Assembly: GCA_029948255.1 (NCBI GenBank)
Contig: JALIZF010001423.1
Location: forward strand, 174,501 to 238,500
Source: Telmatactis stephensoni
Lineage: Eukaryota > Cnidaria > Anthozoa > Actiniaria > Isophelliidae
Length of the DNA stretch: 64,000 nucleotides
Direction of reading: 5' to 3'
Notes under the pieces: model-generated
Database searches by the model: none
The model's input: only the letters and a program-made list of their open reading frames with translations
Told to the model about the DNA's origin: nothing
In this document: positions 45,727 through 57,988 of the stretch, piece after piece
Position numbering within the stretch: the first letter of the stretch is position 1
Layout of the letters: each line of letters begins with the position of its first letter
Program-made: the position numbers and the translations under genes

Positions 45727-46412
45727 CTCAAGCATGTTAAGGCCTGGGTCATTGGGCCGAACTAAATAACCTAAAATTGCAATATCTCTACCAATATTAA
45801 TTGTACTTAGATATAATTTTGGCCCATAGTCATAATCAGGTTCCTTAACATTTTTATTTGTGTATGGTCAGAATTCGGAGGTCACGTGACCTATAGGATG
45901 AAAAAATATTAATTTGAAAATGGGCCGGTGAAAATGCATTTAATGAAGACTGTTTTTGATGTGTAACTGTTAAGGACATCTAGATAAGTTAGAAACTGCC
46001 TGGAATGGATGACTTCATTTAAACGGTGAGGAGTAAGATGCAAATTTGTAAATACCTGGTTTGGTCACGTGACCTCTTTTACCAAATATCTCCTTAACAA
46101 TCAATGATGGACCACCATTCCAGGCAGATTTTGAAAGACAACCCCAAAAGTCATAAATTGACATCTCATTCATTATTTCACTTTACGTCTCTATACGGCC
46201 CATTTTCCATTGAATTTTTGTCATTTTCTATATTACGTAGATGGTCACGTGACCAAGCGTTCCCCATTTTGTCAATGAGAATTTTTCAAAATCGACCAAT
46301 TCTAACACGTCTCCAAGTTAGAAAGCGAAATGTTCAATATTTCTCTTGAAATGTAAAAAAAATACCATTTTATGCTAAATAAAGGCCTGACCCAGGCCTT
46401 AACATGCTTGAG
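45727..46412. mobile_element. Inverted-repeat element inserted in the TTACCG minisatellite
   Basis: Ends CTCAAGCATGTTAAGGCC and its exact reverse complement, about 25 bp in all (through TGGGTCA). The interior carries repeated GGTCACGTGACC-like words in both directions. No open frame of note. The target duplication is unclear because of the repetitive flank. Confidence 0.8.
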
Positions 46413-46490
46413 CACTTACCGTTACCTTACCGACCACTTATCGACCATTTATCGACCACTTACCGTTACCTTGCCGACCACTTACCGTAC
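46413..46490 (+). repeat. TTACCG-type minisatellite, right part
   Basis: Continuation of the array at 45632-45726, with ATCGACCACTT and ACCGTTACCTT words. Confidence 0.8.
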
Positions 46491-46535
46491 GGTGCAGATT
46501 GGTCATGATTACCTTTAACTACATTCATCTTCAGA

Positions 46536-46852
46536 CACAGGTAACCCAAGCTCTGTACATGTGTCAGTGAATTATAAGAGTATGTATGGGGTTTTTCAAT
46601 ACAACATTTTCAATAGAAATATTCGAATAAAATTTAACTTTCTTACATGCTGAACACATGAACTTCCCAATCCCTATTGCAAGGGGGGCGAAAATTACGA
46701 AAACTCGATATAGACATCCCCAAAGGACACACAAAGACAACATGCATGTAAGAAAGTTAAATTTTATTCGAATATTTCTATTCAAAATGTTGTATTGAAA
46801 AATCCCATACATTCTCTTATAGTTCACTGACACTGAGCTTGGGTTACCTGTG
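46536..46852. mobile_element. Long-armed inverted-repeat element
   Basis: Starts CACAGGTAACCCAAGCT and ends in its complement; the arms match for about 120 bp with minor gaps. The 7-bp CTTCAGA flanks both ends (46529-46535 and 46853-46859). The ends resemble the CACAGGTAACCC words near 42027 and 57424/57562, so it belongs to a repeated family. Confidence 0.85.
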
Positions 46853-47161
46853 CTTCAGATAGAATCGGAATCAGTTACCAATTTTCATCGATTTTCATCC
46901 AAGTTAATTGGCCTTTAAACGCTTTCTGGCTTTAGCTACTAGCTCCAACTGTTGTGTACGGTAGCTCGCAATCTCGTCCCCAGAGCCGCTTTTTCTTACT
47001 GCGCCTAGAAAATGTAATTATATCTTGCACCTCACGATGGTAGACCCATTTCTCAACCCCCTTATGTGAGGCCTTCTCTTTTACATGTTGAGGAGGCAAA
47101 CACTGTCTTAAGGAGGGTGGCCTGGGTTTTGGAGATATTCACCTACCTAACTTTAAATCGC

Positions 47162-47770
47162 TTTATTATATAACTATGACGTAATTTTATCATATAAGGA
47201 TTAGAGAACTAAGCAAATATGAGACCGTATTATATGCCGTATTACATAGTTGAAAACTGGTTGGCCATATTTTACATAAAACAATAGGAAAATAGGGAAC
47301 TAAGAGGCAGTTGTATAATAAATCCTTTATTAGATATTTTCTTGTGTATTACGGGCTGACATTTTACTCATCGCTCGCATTTTGCCTCGCCTAAAGGCTC
47401 GGCAAAATACGTACGCGACTCGTAAAATATTAGCACGTAATACACAAGAAAATATCTAATAAGTGGTATTTATTATATAACTATGACGTAATTTTACCAT
47501 ATAAGGATGAGAGAACTAAGCAAATATGAGGCCGTATTATATGCTGTATTACATATAATAGTTGAAAACTGGTTGGCCATATTTTACATAAAACTGAATC
47601 GGAGAATAGAAAACTAAGATGCAGTTATATAATAAATCCTTTATTAGATATAAAAGGCTCGGCAAAATACATACGTGACTCGTAAAATATCAGCCCGTAA
47701 TACACAAGAAAACATCAGAAACACATAAGGGGTTGAAAACTCCCTTATGTGTTTCTGAAAACATCTAATA
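47162..47770. repeat. Direct repeat pair with an internal foldback
   Basis: About 170 bp from 47162 (TTTATTATATAACTATGACG) recur from about 47469. Between them, sequence near 47323-47393 (TTATTAGATATTTTCTTGTG) pairs with its reverse complement near 47400-47462, forming a long hairpin. A third fragment lies to 47770. Confidence 0.75.
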
Positions 47771-48129
47771 AGTGGTATGTAATTCTTGTCACAGAGCTTT
47801 GTTGAGCCATTTTCCTGAGCAATTCCTCTTTTAACGAATTAGTGTTGGATGTTAGTGGGATGAAGATGGTCGCTAATGCGGCCACGCCCTGGTGACGTCA
47901 CTAAAATTGCTTACTGCGCATTGACCGCTGGAAACGAACTACCCAATCTCTTCCCCAGAGCCGATTTTTCTTACTGCGCATGCTCGCAGGAAAATACCAG
48001 TATTTTTCTGCGGGGAAGAAAATTTATAAAGGTGTAATTTGATAGAAGGGACCAAGGTTTATCCTTTATACCTTTGACTTTTTTGGAGTGACATGGTATC
48101 CAGTGGTAGTCCTATAGTGGTCTCACAAG

Positions 48130-48310
48130 AAAAAAAAGTCAATTCCCAGCTTGGGTCAAACAGGAGCTTCCTTGCATTGGTCTAACCAGGGAATCCTAGC
48201 TGGGAATCTGTTCTATTTTTACAAGTTTACTAAGTTTGAGTATTACAGAATTCCCAAGTAAAATAGAACAGATTCCCAGTTTAGACCCAGGAACCCCAAG
48301 TTTGGAATTG
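48130..48310. repeat. Inverted repeat with GGGAATCTGTTCT arms
   Basis: AATTCCCAGCTTGGGT and GGGAATCTGTTCTATTTTTAC on the left pair with GTAAAATAGAACAGATTCCC and CCAAGTTTGGAATT on the right, with mismatches. A half-copy with the same words lies in alpha-SNAP intron sequence at about 51150-51215. Confidence 0.75.
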
Positions 48311-50028
48311 ACATCATTTTCCTGTCTTTTCTCCATTCTCCAGAGCTAAGGACCACTGAGAACAAATTCAACAATTGCTAATTGACTGGTGTAGGGACCA
48401 AAATTCAGGACTTCATTACAAGACCAGCTGCTCTCACCTCTTACTAATTGATTGTGCTGCCACCTAGCCATTGTATCATAATAGATGTTGACCCCCCCCC
48501 CCCCCCCCCCCCCCAAGCCTCACACACACACACAGCCAATCACTCATTACTGAGGCCAGGTATACCAAATGTGATGTCAGTGAAACTTTTACACTTGTAG
48601 CTATTGTACTTAGCAGCTTAACCAATAATGGTCTCCTTCACAACCATTATTAGTCTTGCTCCCATTCCCAAAGCCCTTGGTGAATGGACCACAGGGGAAT
48701 GGGACCAAGAGCAATAACAGCTGTTAAGAAGAATAAACCATTAGCTGCACACACACACACAAAAAAAAACACTTGAAGTGTAAAATTTCTTTGAAAGTCA
48801 CCCAAGAATTGACTAGACTGTGATTTGGAGTGCTGCTTTTGCCGTTAACAGTGGCGACAAATTGGCCACAACCCAGCCCCACAATACAAACAGCTCAAAG
48901 ATTTCCATTACTTTTATTACTGGACAAAATAATGTATTACATTGTTGGACCACACAATAAATTCATTGTGGACAATGAAAGTAATTTATTCATCTCCAAA
49001 TTAGACTAAGGAAACATTGCTGCCTATATAACTTTAGATATCCTCAGAGAACCAGGTGTATCTACAATAAAAACAAACAACAAAGACTTCCTCTGGCCTT
49101 ACCCATGAATTTCGGATGATTGATGACACCCACTTCCCCTTTTCCCCCCATTCTCTGGAGAAATCTTTACAAGGAGGATTGGGAGAAAAGCAGATGAGCA
49201 AAAAATGCATTTTGTTGTTTATAGGAAAAATTTTCTTCTTCAATAGCAAAAGTCCTCTGGTTTTAGTTTGTACTGTATATAGAAACTATGTACCAATTGG
49301 GATTATAAACTGATCTGTATTGAACCTTAACCTTAACCTTACCATGATATGTATTTATCAACGATCAATATCAATGAATGACTTAATTCGTGAAACATAA
49401 ATAGTACAAAATAGTGCTAAATTATGGCAATTCCTTTGTTTCTTATTGTCTAATCAACACTATTTAGTAGTAATTGGTAGTGTTTGTTTCACGGATTAAG
49501 TGCATGCACTCTACAAGTAAACTACTTACTCATAGTTGATTTACTGAGACCCAGCAAGCATAGACTATATCACAGACAATATGTCTAATAGATGTGTCAC
49601 TATTCTGCTGCAGCAATGCATACTGGGACTGTTGCTGTTAAACAACTAAACAACAGATCATGACATTATTTAGAGTTATTAAACTGAGTTAGCAGTCCCA
49701 CAAATGCATTGCTGTGATAGACTAGAGATATTCTCTAAATGTTGTATTTTAACATACAAATGTATACAGAATCATTAGCACAAGTGCTGAGTAGCGTAAG
49801 ACTGAGCAGTTTTCAGAAATTCACCACATCATACTGTGTCTGTGCCAAGATGTCCATGAAATCATTTCCGCCCTGCCATGATCATGCCTTAATGATATAT
49901 ATGGCTCCATAACCTATGCTTAAACCATTGTGAACTGTGTTATATTTCTAAAAAGAACATTATTTTTAGCTATTACAAATCAAAAGATTATGCAATCACT
50001 TATTCAGATTGTTATGCTATGACAAGGT

Positions 50029-53000
50029 CTAAGTCAGGTCTGGCTCGTCACTCATACTCTTCTTTATTCTCAGTAGGATGGTGGTCAACCACTGGTCCAG
50101 TCTAGATATACTATCATACTCTTGCACCTAACAATAAAACAAGTTAGTATTAGATGGAGATTCAACCAACAGATCTCACCACTATATTGTAGGATGCCAA
50201 CAATCAACTGTTAGAAATCTATAATTTTATTATATGATTGAGTCGGTTTTCTTTGTTATTTGTAGGGCTTTATATCGCGTATTTCCCTAGTCATTATGAA
50301 TTCAAGGGCAGTATACAGATATTGCCCTCGCCCCATACTTCCCTAGGTCATCTTAATTTGGGTATTAATTTTCTACTGAGCCCCGAAATCATGTACTAAG
50401 TAGCAAAATTTGGTGAAAAAAAATCCATTGAGAAATAACTGTAGGACCTGCATACCTAGACCCGCCATTAACCTCTATACTACTGAGCTAACTGATGGAA
50501 ACTTATCAAAAAAAATCGTTTTGTAGATGTTATAATAAAGTTATTTAACTCTACCATGAATACAATTGAAAAGCAATTGTTTAATGGGGGGGTACTTGAC
50601 CAGTATTTGGGTGGGGGTGTTCCGCTGGGATCCTAAGTATATGATAATTGCAGAAATGTAATGTACTGTGTTTGTAATGAAATGTAATTTGTTTGTAAAT
50701 AATGTAGATTCATGAGTTTCATAACGAGTTTGTCACGATCGTGATTGAACAGCGATAAAATAAGGCTTCTAAGACTGATCGTTACCATTGTGGCTAGCTA
50801 ACGACTAAGGTTGATGAGAAAGTTGCTACCCTGAAAATGACAAGAAGCTCAAAAAATTGCAAAAAGGATACCCTGTTCATGACAACCCCCCCCCCCCCCC
50901 CCCCCTGGGCTAAAAGCCCAGTTGGCAGTAATCCAGGATTAAAACTAATGTTTTTCTTAAGAGTTATAAATCCTGGATTAGTGCTGATCAGGCTCACAAG
51001 AACTCAAGTAAGATGGATACTTACAGCCTCAGTAAAAGTCTCAACATTTTGTTCTTCTTGGGCCTCAAGCAAACTCTGAAAAGAAAACAAAGTAAGAAGA
51101 ATGTATAAATAATACATGTAACTATATAAACACAGGAGAAAAATGTCAATTCCCAACTACCTTCTACAGTCTACCTTGGGAATCTGTTCTGTTTTTACAA
51201 GTTTGGGTATTACAGATTTCACAAATGAATATAAAGACCTGAGCTACAATAATCACTAGAAATGTTATTACAAGTATTAAAACTGTACATTATTTGTATA
51301 TCAGGAGGACTTTATGCACAGGTGTCTTTGACAGTATTACTGTAGGTCTATGATGAAATGATGAATGGTTTCCATGAGTCAAAATGAAAACAACTAAAAT
51401 GTGTTTCAGCTGATATTTCATATTTTCATCAACTTGTTAAGTGGCTCAAAGTGGTGTTGGTATAATTATCAATCTCCAGCAATTTATGCAAAGAAATATA
51501 AAGATCAAGTGAGAAAAATTGACCAGAAAAATTACAAAATATTTGTTCTTTTTTGTTGTTGTTTATTTGGTTTTTGTTGTTGTTTTTGTTTTGCTTTGTT
51601 TTGTTTGGGTTTTGTTGTTGTTGTTCGTTTTTGTTTTTTGTTTGTTTCTTTTTTCTTTTGTTTTGTTTTGCATTGAAAGAATGAACTCAAAGCCAATAAT
51701 TTCACTGGTAACAAAACAGCTACAAAGAATATTTGCATAATAACAACACCTTGTACAGGCCAGTGGTCTGTTTTGAAGCAAGCTACCGAAACGTTTCCAG
51801 CTTTCTTGATGTTTATTACTAAAAATCAGGGACATTGATATTTATGCTTTAGGAAGCTCATGGAAACCAGTTTGAACCAACTTTTTTAACTTAAAAATCA
51901 CCCAACATTTAAAGGTCATTCACTCCCTCCCAACAATCAATACAGTATAACAAACAATACAACAAATCTAAATACAAGGTCAAGCAATGATTTTTCATTG
52001 TTTTCTTACCTTTAGAAGCTTGCACTCTCTTGTGTCCTGGAATGCTGCATGCATATCACAGTACTTTTCTACAGCTCGTTGAGCTTCTAGAACATCTACA
52101 CACATGTGACATAAAGCTGCCTTAAAGAAATATTCCTTTGCACTGTACTTGAGGATAGAACTTTCTATGGCATGGGCTGCAACCTATCAGACATGAAAGG
52201 CACAACACAATTTAGATACAATTTAATACAGTTTATTTAATACAAAATAATACAGTTCACAAATAGAAATACAAATCACATGATGCAAATTACAGTGTAG
52301 CTCTGAACATTTTTAAACCTGTAATGGTTTCAAAAAATTAAAATAAAAAAGCATAAACTTTAAATGAATGATCAGAGTTTTGAATAAGATTTAAAGGTGG
52401 CTGCCCAAGTTATAATAGTAGGCTGTGGCAAGATGATACCTAGGCAAGTAGTAACTGGCAGTAGGAGGCAAAGCAGGCGGCAATATGCTAGTAGCTGGCC
52501 TCTATTGAAACCCCTGAATTTTCCTTACTTGTTCATAAATTTCAATGGATTTGGGATAGTTTTCCATTTGAGCACTATACATAGCAACTTTAAGAGCACA
52601 TTTGTTGGCTGAACTGTTGATGATAAATCACACATATGAAATCTCTCAAATGTATATCTTATCAATGAAGGTTGGGTATTGAACAAGAAGTACAAATCAC
52701 AAATTAATTTAATTTTATACAAAGAAGACATTCTGTATGTCAAGATCCATAAAGAGCACTTCCAGTATTATATCAAGATATCATTAATTATATTTCTATT
52801 TACATATTCTACAGTTAGTATACTGATTGCCTAGTTGTAATTTACATGGTTACATGGTACAATGAAGGTCATTAAACCAATATTAGAACTTATTTTCACA
52901 TTGGTTCGGTTTTCTTTGTTCTTCGCAGTTAAATGTATGGCATAACCCCTGCTAGAACAAAGAGCTAATTTCAATACAAGGGGAATATATATCAGTATAT

Positions 53001-56000
53001 GCAAGGGGAATATGGTATATTCCCCTTGCATACTTAGTCTATAAATGTATATTCACCTCGCATTGAATTTGCAAGTCAGGGAACCGATAGTCTTTACACA
53101 GCTTTATTAAAGACTCCTGCAAGACCCAGTTGGAAACAGAATACAAAGTTGATACCCAATGCATATGAGCTAAACACACTTTTACATGTGTGGGATGCAT
53201 TTGGTGCACTCGTATGGTTTACTGCGCATGTTTCTGACATGAACTTGCATAATTCAACAACACAAATTTCTCTGTTTTAGACATTAATGAAATTTCTATT
53301 TTCGAAAACTTCACCAATGTAAAAATAAGTCATTTATCAGCCTTCAGCTCGTGGTTATGTGATATATTTTCAATAATATCACATAACCCCTTCGCTTCAG
53401 GCCGATAACCCTCACTAACAATGACTTTTTACAGCATTATTGGCTGATATTAATGTCCCTGTCACAAATTGCCAACCATCCATACAAATTTTCATTTCTT
53501 TAACTAAATCACAAAATTAAAGCAAAAATAAAGCTTTGCAAAAATTTCATTATAACATATTAAATCATTATCTATATGTACATGGATAGTTGCATGTACC
53601 TGTTGGACTCTTCACCCCTGTAGTAATCAACTGCTTGTTCATAATGATGGATGGCCTAAAATATACAAGATTTTGTATTGTAAACCCAAACTCACTCTAA
53701 TCACTTCTTGTCCAAGTTGGAAGTTGAACACCAAGGCCCTGGCTACAAGGAAAACATGTTTCCGGATACATCATCAGCAAGTACGTTTTGCAATGTTTCT
53801 CAGGTCACACAAGAAGATTATTTAGTATGGTTTCTTACAACAAGTTTGCTTCCAAGACAAAAATCTTTCCGAAAACACCTGAGAAACATCTCATGTTTCT
53901 GGACATGCAAGAGTGATGTTTCCCGGTTTCGCTACTCAAGGAAACATGTTATTCAAAAGCACTTGCAATAATTATTTCTAAGGCCTTTTAGCCAGGTTAG
54001 GTTAATTAAGACAAACAAGCAAATATATCAAGGAAAGTCACATACTTTTTCTAAGTCCACAACATTATTCTCATAGATTTCTGCTATTGTGATGTGATTC
54101 TTGGCCGCCATGGTAAATCGACCCTGATTCAAACAACAATAATAACCTTATAAAGAACACTGGACTAGCAAATAATTGGTCAAATATTGGTAAGAGTGAA
54201 TGTCAGCTATATCAGTAGGCTGTGGACCAATAGCTGGTTGAAATACAAAATAGCATTGACCAATTTATATGGTGGTCACCCAACTACAATGCAACTACTA
54301 TAATCAAATCAGCTATTGTTTGACAGTTGACTAACTTATCAACCTGTCCAATATTTTGGCCAATACATCCAGTCTACCTAATGTAATCAATTGGGAGTTG
54401 ACAGCAGTACACTTTTAGGCTGCTGGTACAGAATGTAGGAGCTTTGGAAATACAGTCATGCAGTTTTAACATCAATTCTACCAATTGAAATCAGTTTTTA
54501 AATCATATTAATTGCCAATAATAATGTGAAGAGCAAATCCAGGATGGCCAGTAAACAGGCTCTCAAGGGAGGAAGGAGAGGAGAAAGGGAGGGGAGTGGA
54601 AAGGGGAGAGCCTGTTTCAAGCACCCTTTGAAGAAAACCATCCAGCCCCCAGCTATTCAATATTCAAAGGTCAATTTTTGGTGCAAGAGAACCCATCTTT
54701 GCTTGACAACTCATGTGCTGGCCTACTGTTTGTTATTCACTGAAGGTGAACAAGCCATTGAGTATTTGCTGGCTTTTGTTGAAAATCTTTCATAACAATT
54801 AACTCCAGAGTCTCTGGAGTTTCAGTACTCTCTGAAATGAAATATATGGTGCAGATAGTTGGTCCAAGACAAAAATCAGTTCAAATTTCTGAAAATTTTG
54901 GGAAGATATCCAACACTTTTTTGTCTATCTTGTCCATGACAAGCAGTGAGATGTGCACTTAAACTCAAATGATTGCAACTATCAACATTTGATGAGAAAA
55001 CATTATTGGAAGAAATTCCTTCAACTTTTATAAATAAGAGAGTTGTGATGGCTGATCAATCACTGAGTGGATTTTCCCTATTAGGAAACGACCCGAAACA
55101 ACAAATGGCAATGGCAAACAGTACAGCAATGTTCCTGGCTCCTCAAACAAATCCCTTGATTTGAAAAGATTGTTAAACTTCAACAAGAATATTCAATACA
55201 TCCTTCCCTTAGACTACTGACTTGAGACACACTTCTTGTTCAGATTTCAATTCCGAAATCTCTGGAAATTTCCCTAAATGATTTCTCAAAATAGGAGTAA
55301 AATTTACTCTGACATGATTACAAAATAATATCATTCTCAAGGATTTTCTTCGTTATTTATAGTAGCTGCAGTTGTGCCAACTGCAACCAACTGTGGCCAT
55401 CAATCAAACATTGACCAATCAGAGCCTGATACCAGATTCTGGTGTCAGGAACAGTGTTTTCAAAGGATGCATTAAGTCTCTCCCCTTTCCTGAGAGCCTG
55501 TTGACAGTCTAATCCAGGAATGCTGTTCAAATGGGATGGTAGCTACAGAGGCAATAAAAGTTATTTATTTTGCTGCAAAATTGGGGGTGGCTAGCCATCC
55601 AATCAATCTCCTTTGAGTCCACCCTGCTTGTAAAGTGTTGGTATGCTATTTGTAGGTTGGTAGTACATTGTAGGAATTATACTGGTGTCAGAACAGTGAA
55701 TTCAGAACCAACTAAATATTTTCTGCTATCATATATAAAATCATTATCTTACCATGTCTGTGAAAATGTCAATAGCATTCTCAAAACACTGAACAGCCTC
55801 TGAAAAATTGCAAGGTTTGGTATTAATACCAATATCATCATCAAATTTAAGTCAATTCAACTGCAGCAGCTGGAATACTGGCTGTGACTTTTGTCACAGA
55901 CTCCTGCCCTACAGATACACATGACCATTTACATGTAGAAATACTGTACTGCAAACACTGTTTTTATGTTCAATAAATTATATGATAATTATAAAATTGG

Positions 56001-57988
56001 CTGGCTACCATGTTTATATCAGAGGACAGAGACATGGCTCGCACAAAAACTTCGAAAATATTTTATAAAAGCAATATATATAAAACGATTGCTTAATATG
56101 TCTCTGTACTGTGATATAGACACAATGGAAGATTAATCTGTGGAAATTATCCTTCAGCAGCATGGTTTGATGAAAAGTTTTAGCAATTGCAGCCTAGTAC
56201 TAGGCCGCAATTGCTAAAACTTTTCATCAAACAATGGAAGATGTAGAGCACTTGAAAAGCAAGAGAAACACTCGGCTATGCCTCGTGTTCCTAAGCTTGC
56301 TTGCTCTACATCTTCCATCGTGTTTATATCACAGTACAGAGACTTGCGCGCACGTTTCATATTTAAATAAAATTATGGTCTTTAGAAGAGGCCTTGTTAT
56401 TGCTACCAATGTCACCCTAAATAAATCAATTTTAAAAGAGCTACATGTACATGTGTTTTGGGGTGCTCATTGGTGCATTAGGGTGAAATCCACTTGGACA
56501 TTCATAATATTGCTTAAAATGTATTTGTTCAAGGTAGCATCCATACTAGTTAAAAGGTGTATTAAAACAATTTACACTATTATGCACATTAAAAGACAGT
56601 CATACCTTCATTGTCAGACTTTTTAAAACACGTCCCTCCATCCACATAGTGCTGAGCTGCTTCATGTTTACTTTGAAGGTTGAACAGCTGGATTTTTGCT
56701 GCCTCCACAAAAGCTGTACCTGCAGCTAAAAACAATTAAAAAAAACTCATGGTAAACTAGCTGAATTGTTTGTATAACTTGTCGTTTCCAAGCATCCACA
56801 TTAGGATCAGCAAGAGAAATAGTGGTGTTTCTCAAGCCAGTAGACTATAGTTTGAAATTATTTTTGGTTTGAAAATTTTCAAACTAGTTTGATTTTTACT
56901 GCCATTGTGTTATATATTGATTATTATAATCTGGAACAATAGAAAACAAAAATCAAACTATGTTCAAACCAATTAGAGTAATCTCAAAATACATCATAAA
57001 TTATATAAATAAATCAATGGATGTATACAAATCAATAAATTATACTTTCTCTATTTTTAAACATATCTATTTATACCCCTTTTTTATGCCCTTTAATACA
57101 CATGTCAACGTTAAGCCACAGGAGAGGGGGCCTCGCTTACTAGGGGGATTTAACATTTTTGTTGGGGCCAAAGTCAAATTCCCCACCCCAGGCCACGTCA
57201 CCTTATACAAGTCAAATTCTATACCACTACCAGTACATTTCTTTATTCTCTTGGTCAATTTAAGATGGCGACCATATCAAATTCCCCCATGCATCCAAAG
57301 GAAAGGAGTTTATGTCAAATCCCCTGCATGGGCTTGACATTGACTGATGCATATGTAACTAAAACAGGGCATTTGAATTGTTCCATCATTGAACAACAGG
57401 CGCCAATGGCTGAATAAGCAGTTGGGTTACCTGTGGTCATGCTCAAAATATTATATATTATTAGAACTATTCGAACCCTAAAGCAAACATACATGTCATA
57501 AGGAACAATTTTATTAAAGTCCATACAGTTCTTTATATTTCGACCATGACCACAGGTAACCCGAACACTTCGCTGGCGCCAGTGAATGAACCATGTAAGC
57601 TAAATAATTTCTACAAAAGTAAATTTTACAAGACTGCAATTTTATCTTTTACTGGTTCGTGCTGTGTATGGTTTTGTAAACTAAAGGATGATCCTTTTAT
57701 TTATTTGACCCAAGTTTGTACGTACCACTCCAGTTTTTAGCTAATTTAAACATATTAGCTGCACGAACATACAGATCGACCGCATCTTCTAGCTTTGAAG
57801 CACCCCTGACAATGAGAAACGCTTTGAAATTAATCTCTGATAAAAATAGATTCCCAATACGAAACTATAAAGTAAGCCATGGTCTCGTCATAAACTTACC
57901 CAAATAGTCCACCTAAAAAGCTTTGTGAAGACTTGACTTTTTTCTCTGCTTCGGCGATAAGTGCAGCAGCCTTTTCTTCGTTAGACAT
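50029..57988 (-). CDS. NAPA: Alpha-SNAP (soluble NSF attachment protein), ten exons
   Basis: Exons (transcription order, minus strand): 57988-57900, 57805-57726, 56725-56606, 55799-55753, 54123-54046, 53655-53600, 52613-52529, 52183-52010, 51075-51025, 50127-50029. All splice sites are GT/AG, phases agree, and 879 bases give 292 aa plus stop, close to the usual ~295. Start [22 protein letters not shown]; recognisable family stretches include [19 protein letters not shown], the TPR-like helical middle ([27 protein letters not shown]) and the C-terminal [14 protein letters not shown] that stimulates NSF ATPase. The protein binds SNARE bundles as an adaptor for NSF on membranes of the secretory pathway. 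A single conserved gene with no defects seen; its introns hold several transposons. An exon-like block at 53056-53110 does not fit the protein. Alpha rather than gamma by overall match. Confidence 0.95.
50880..50906 (+). repeat. C-run in the last-but-one intron
   Basis: About 20 consecutive C after CATGACAAC. It lies at one edge of a region with G-rich sequence near 50586 (GGGGGGGTACTTGACC), so the two may be ends of another G-run-ended element. Confidence 0.6.
54545..55510. mobile_element. Putative inverted-repeat element with 9-bp target duplication
   Basis: AATCCAGGA occurs just outside both ends (54536-54544 and 55511-55519). Inside, AACAGGCTCTCA on the left matches its reverse complement on the right; the outermost 8 bases do not match well. 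Nine-base duplications are typical of Mutator-like elements. Inserted in the alpha-SNAP intron. Confidence 0.55.
56098..56343. repeat. Compound palindrome in an alpha-SNAP intron
   Basis: Two nested foldbacks. GATGAAAAGTTTTAGCAATT at about 56170 pairs with its complement ending near 56229. TCTCTGTACTGTGATATAGA at about 56101 pairs with TATATCACAGTACAGAGA at about 56325, with AATGGAAGATGTAGAGC-type words repeated between. Confidence 0.8.
57424..57562. repeat. Small inverted-repeat element with GGGTTACCTGTGG ends
   Basis: Perfect 18-bp arms (GGGTTACCTGTGGTCATG and its complement) around 103 bp. The end sequence resembles the element at 46536-46852. Confidence 0.75.

Larger units (their letters stand above)
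46860..50028. other. Gene-poor stretch downstream of the alpha-SNAP gene
   Basis: No supported exon except 3' untranslated sequence of the minus-strand alpha-SNAP gene near 49.5-50.0 kb. Holds the direct and inverted repeats at 47162-47770, the inverted repeats at 48130-48310, a 24-base C-run at about 48491, CA tracts at 48525 and 48750, and a short CCTTAA tract at 49324. Confidence 0.5.

Noticed and set aside
49320..49345. Interstitial telomere-like repeat
   Set aside because: The unit is CCTTAA for about three copies, not the animal telomere unit CCCTAA.
53056..53110. Exon-like block with good splice borders inside the alpha-SNAP gene
   Set aside because: Its only open frame does not match the protein and the phases disagree; the true exon is at 52529-52613.
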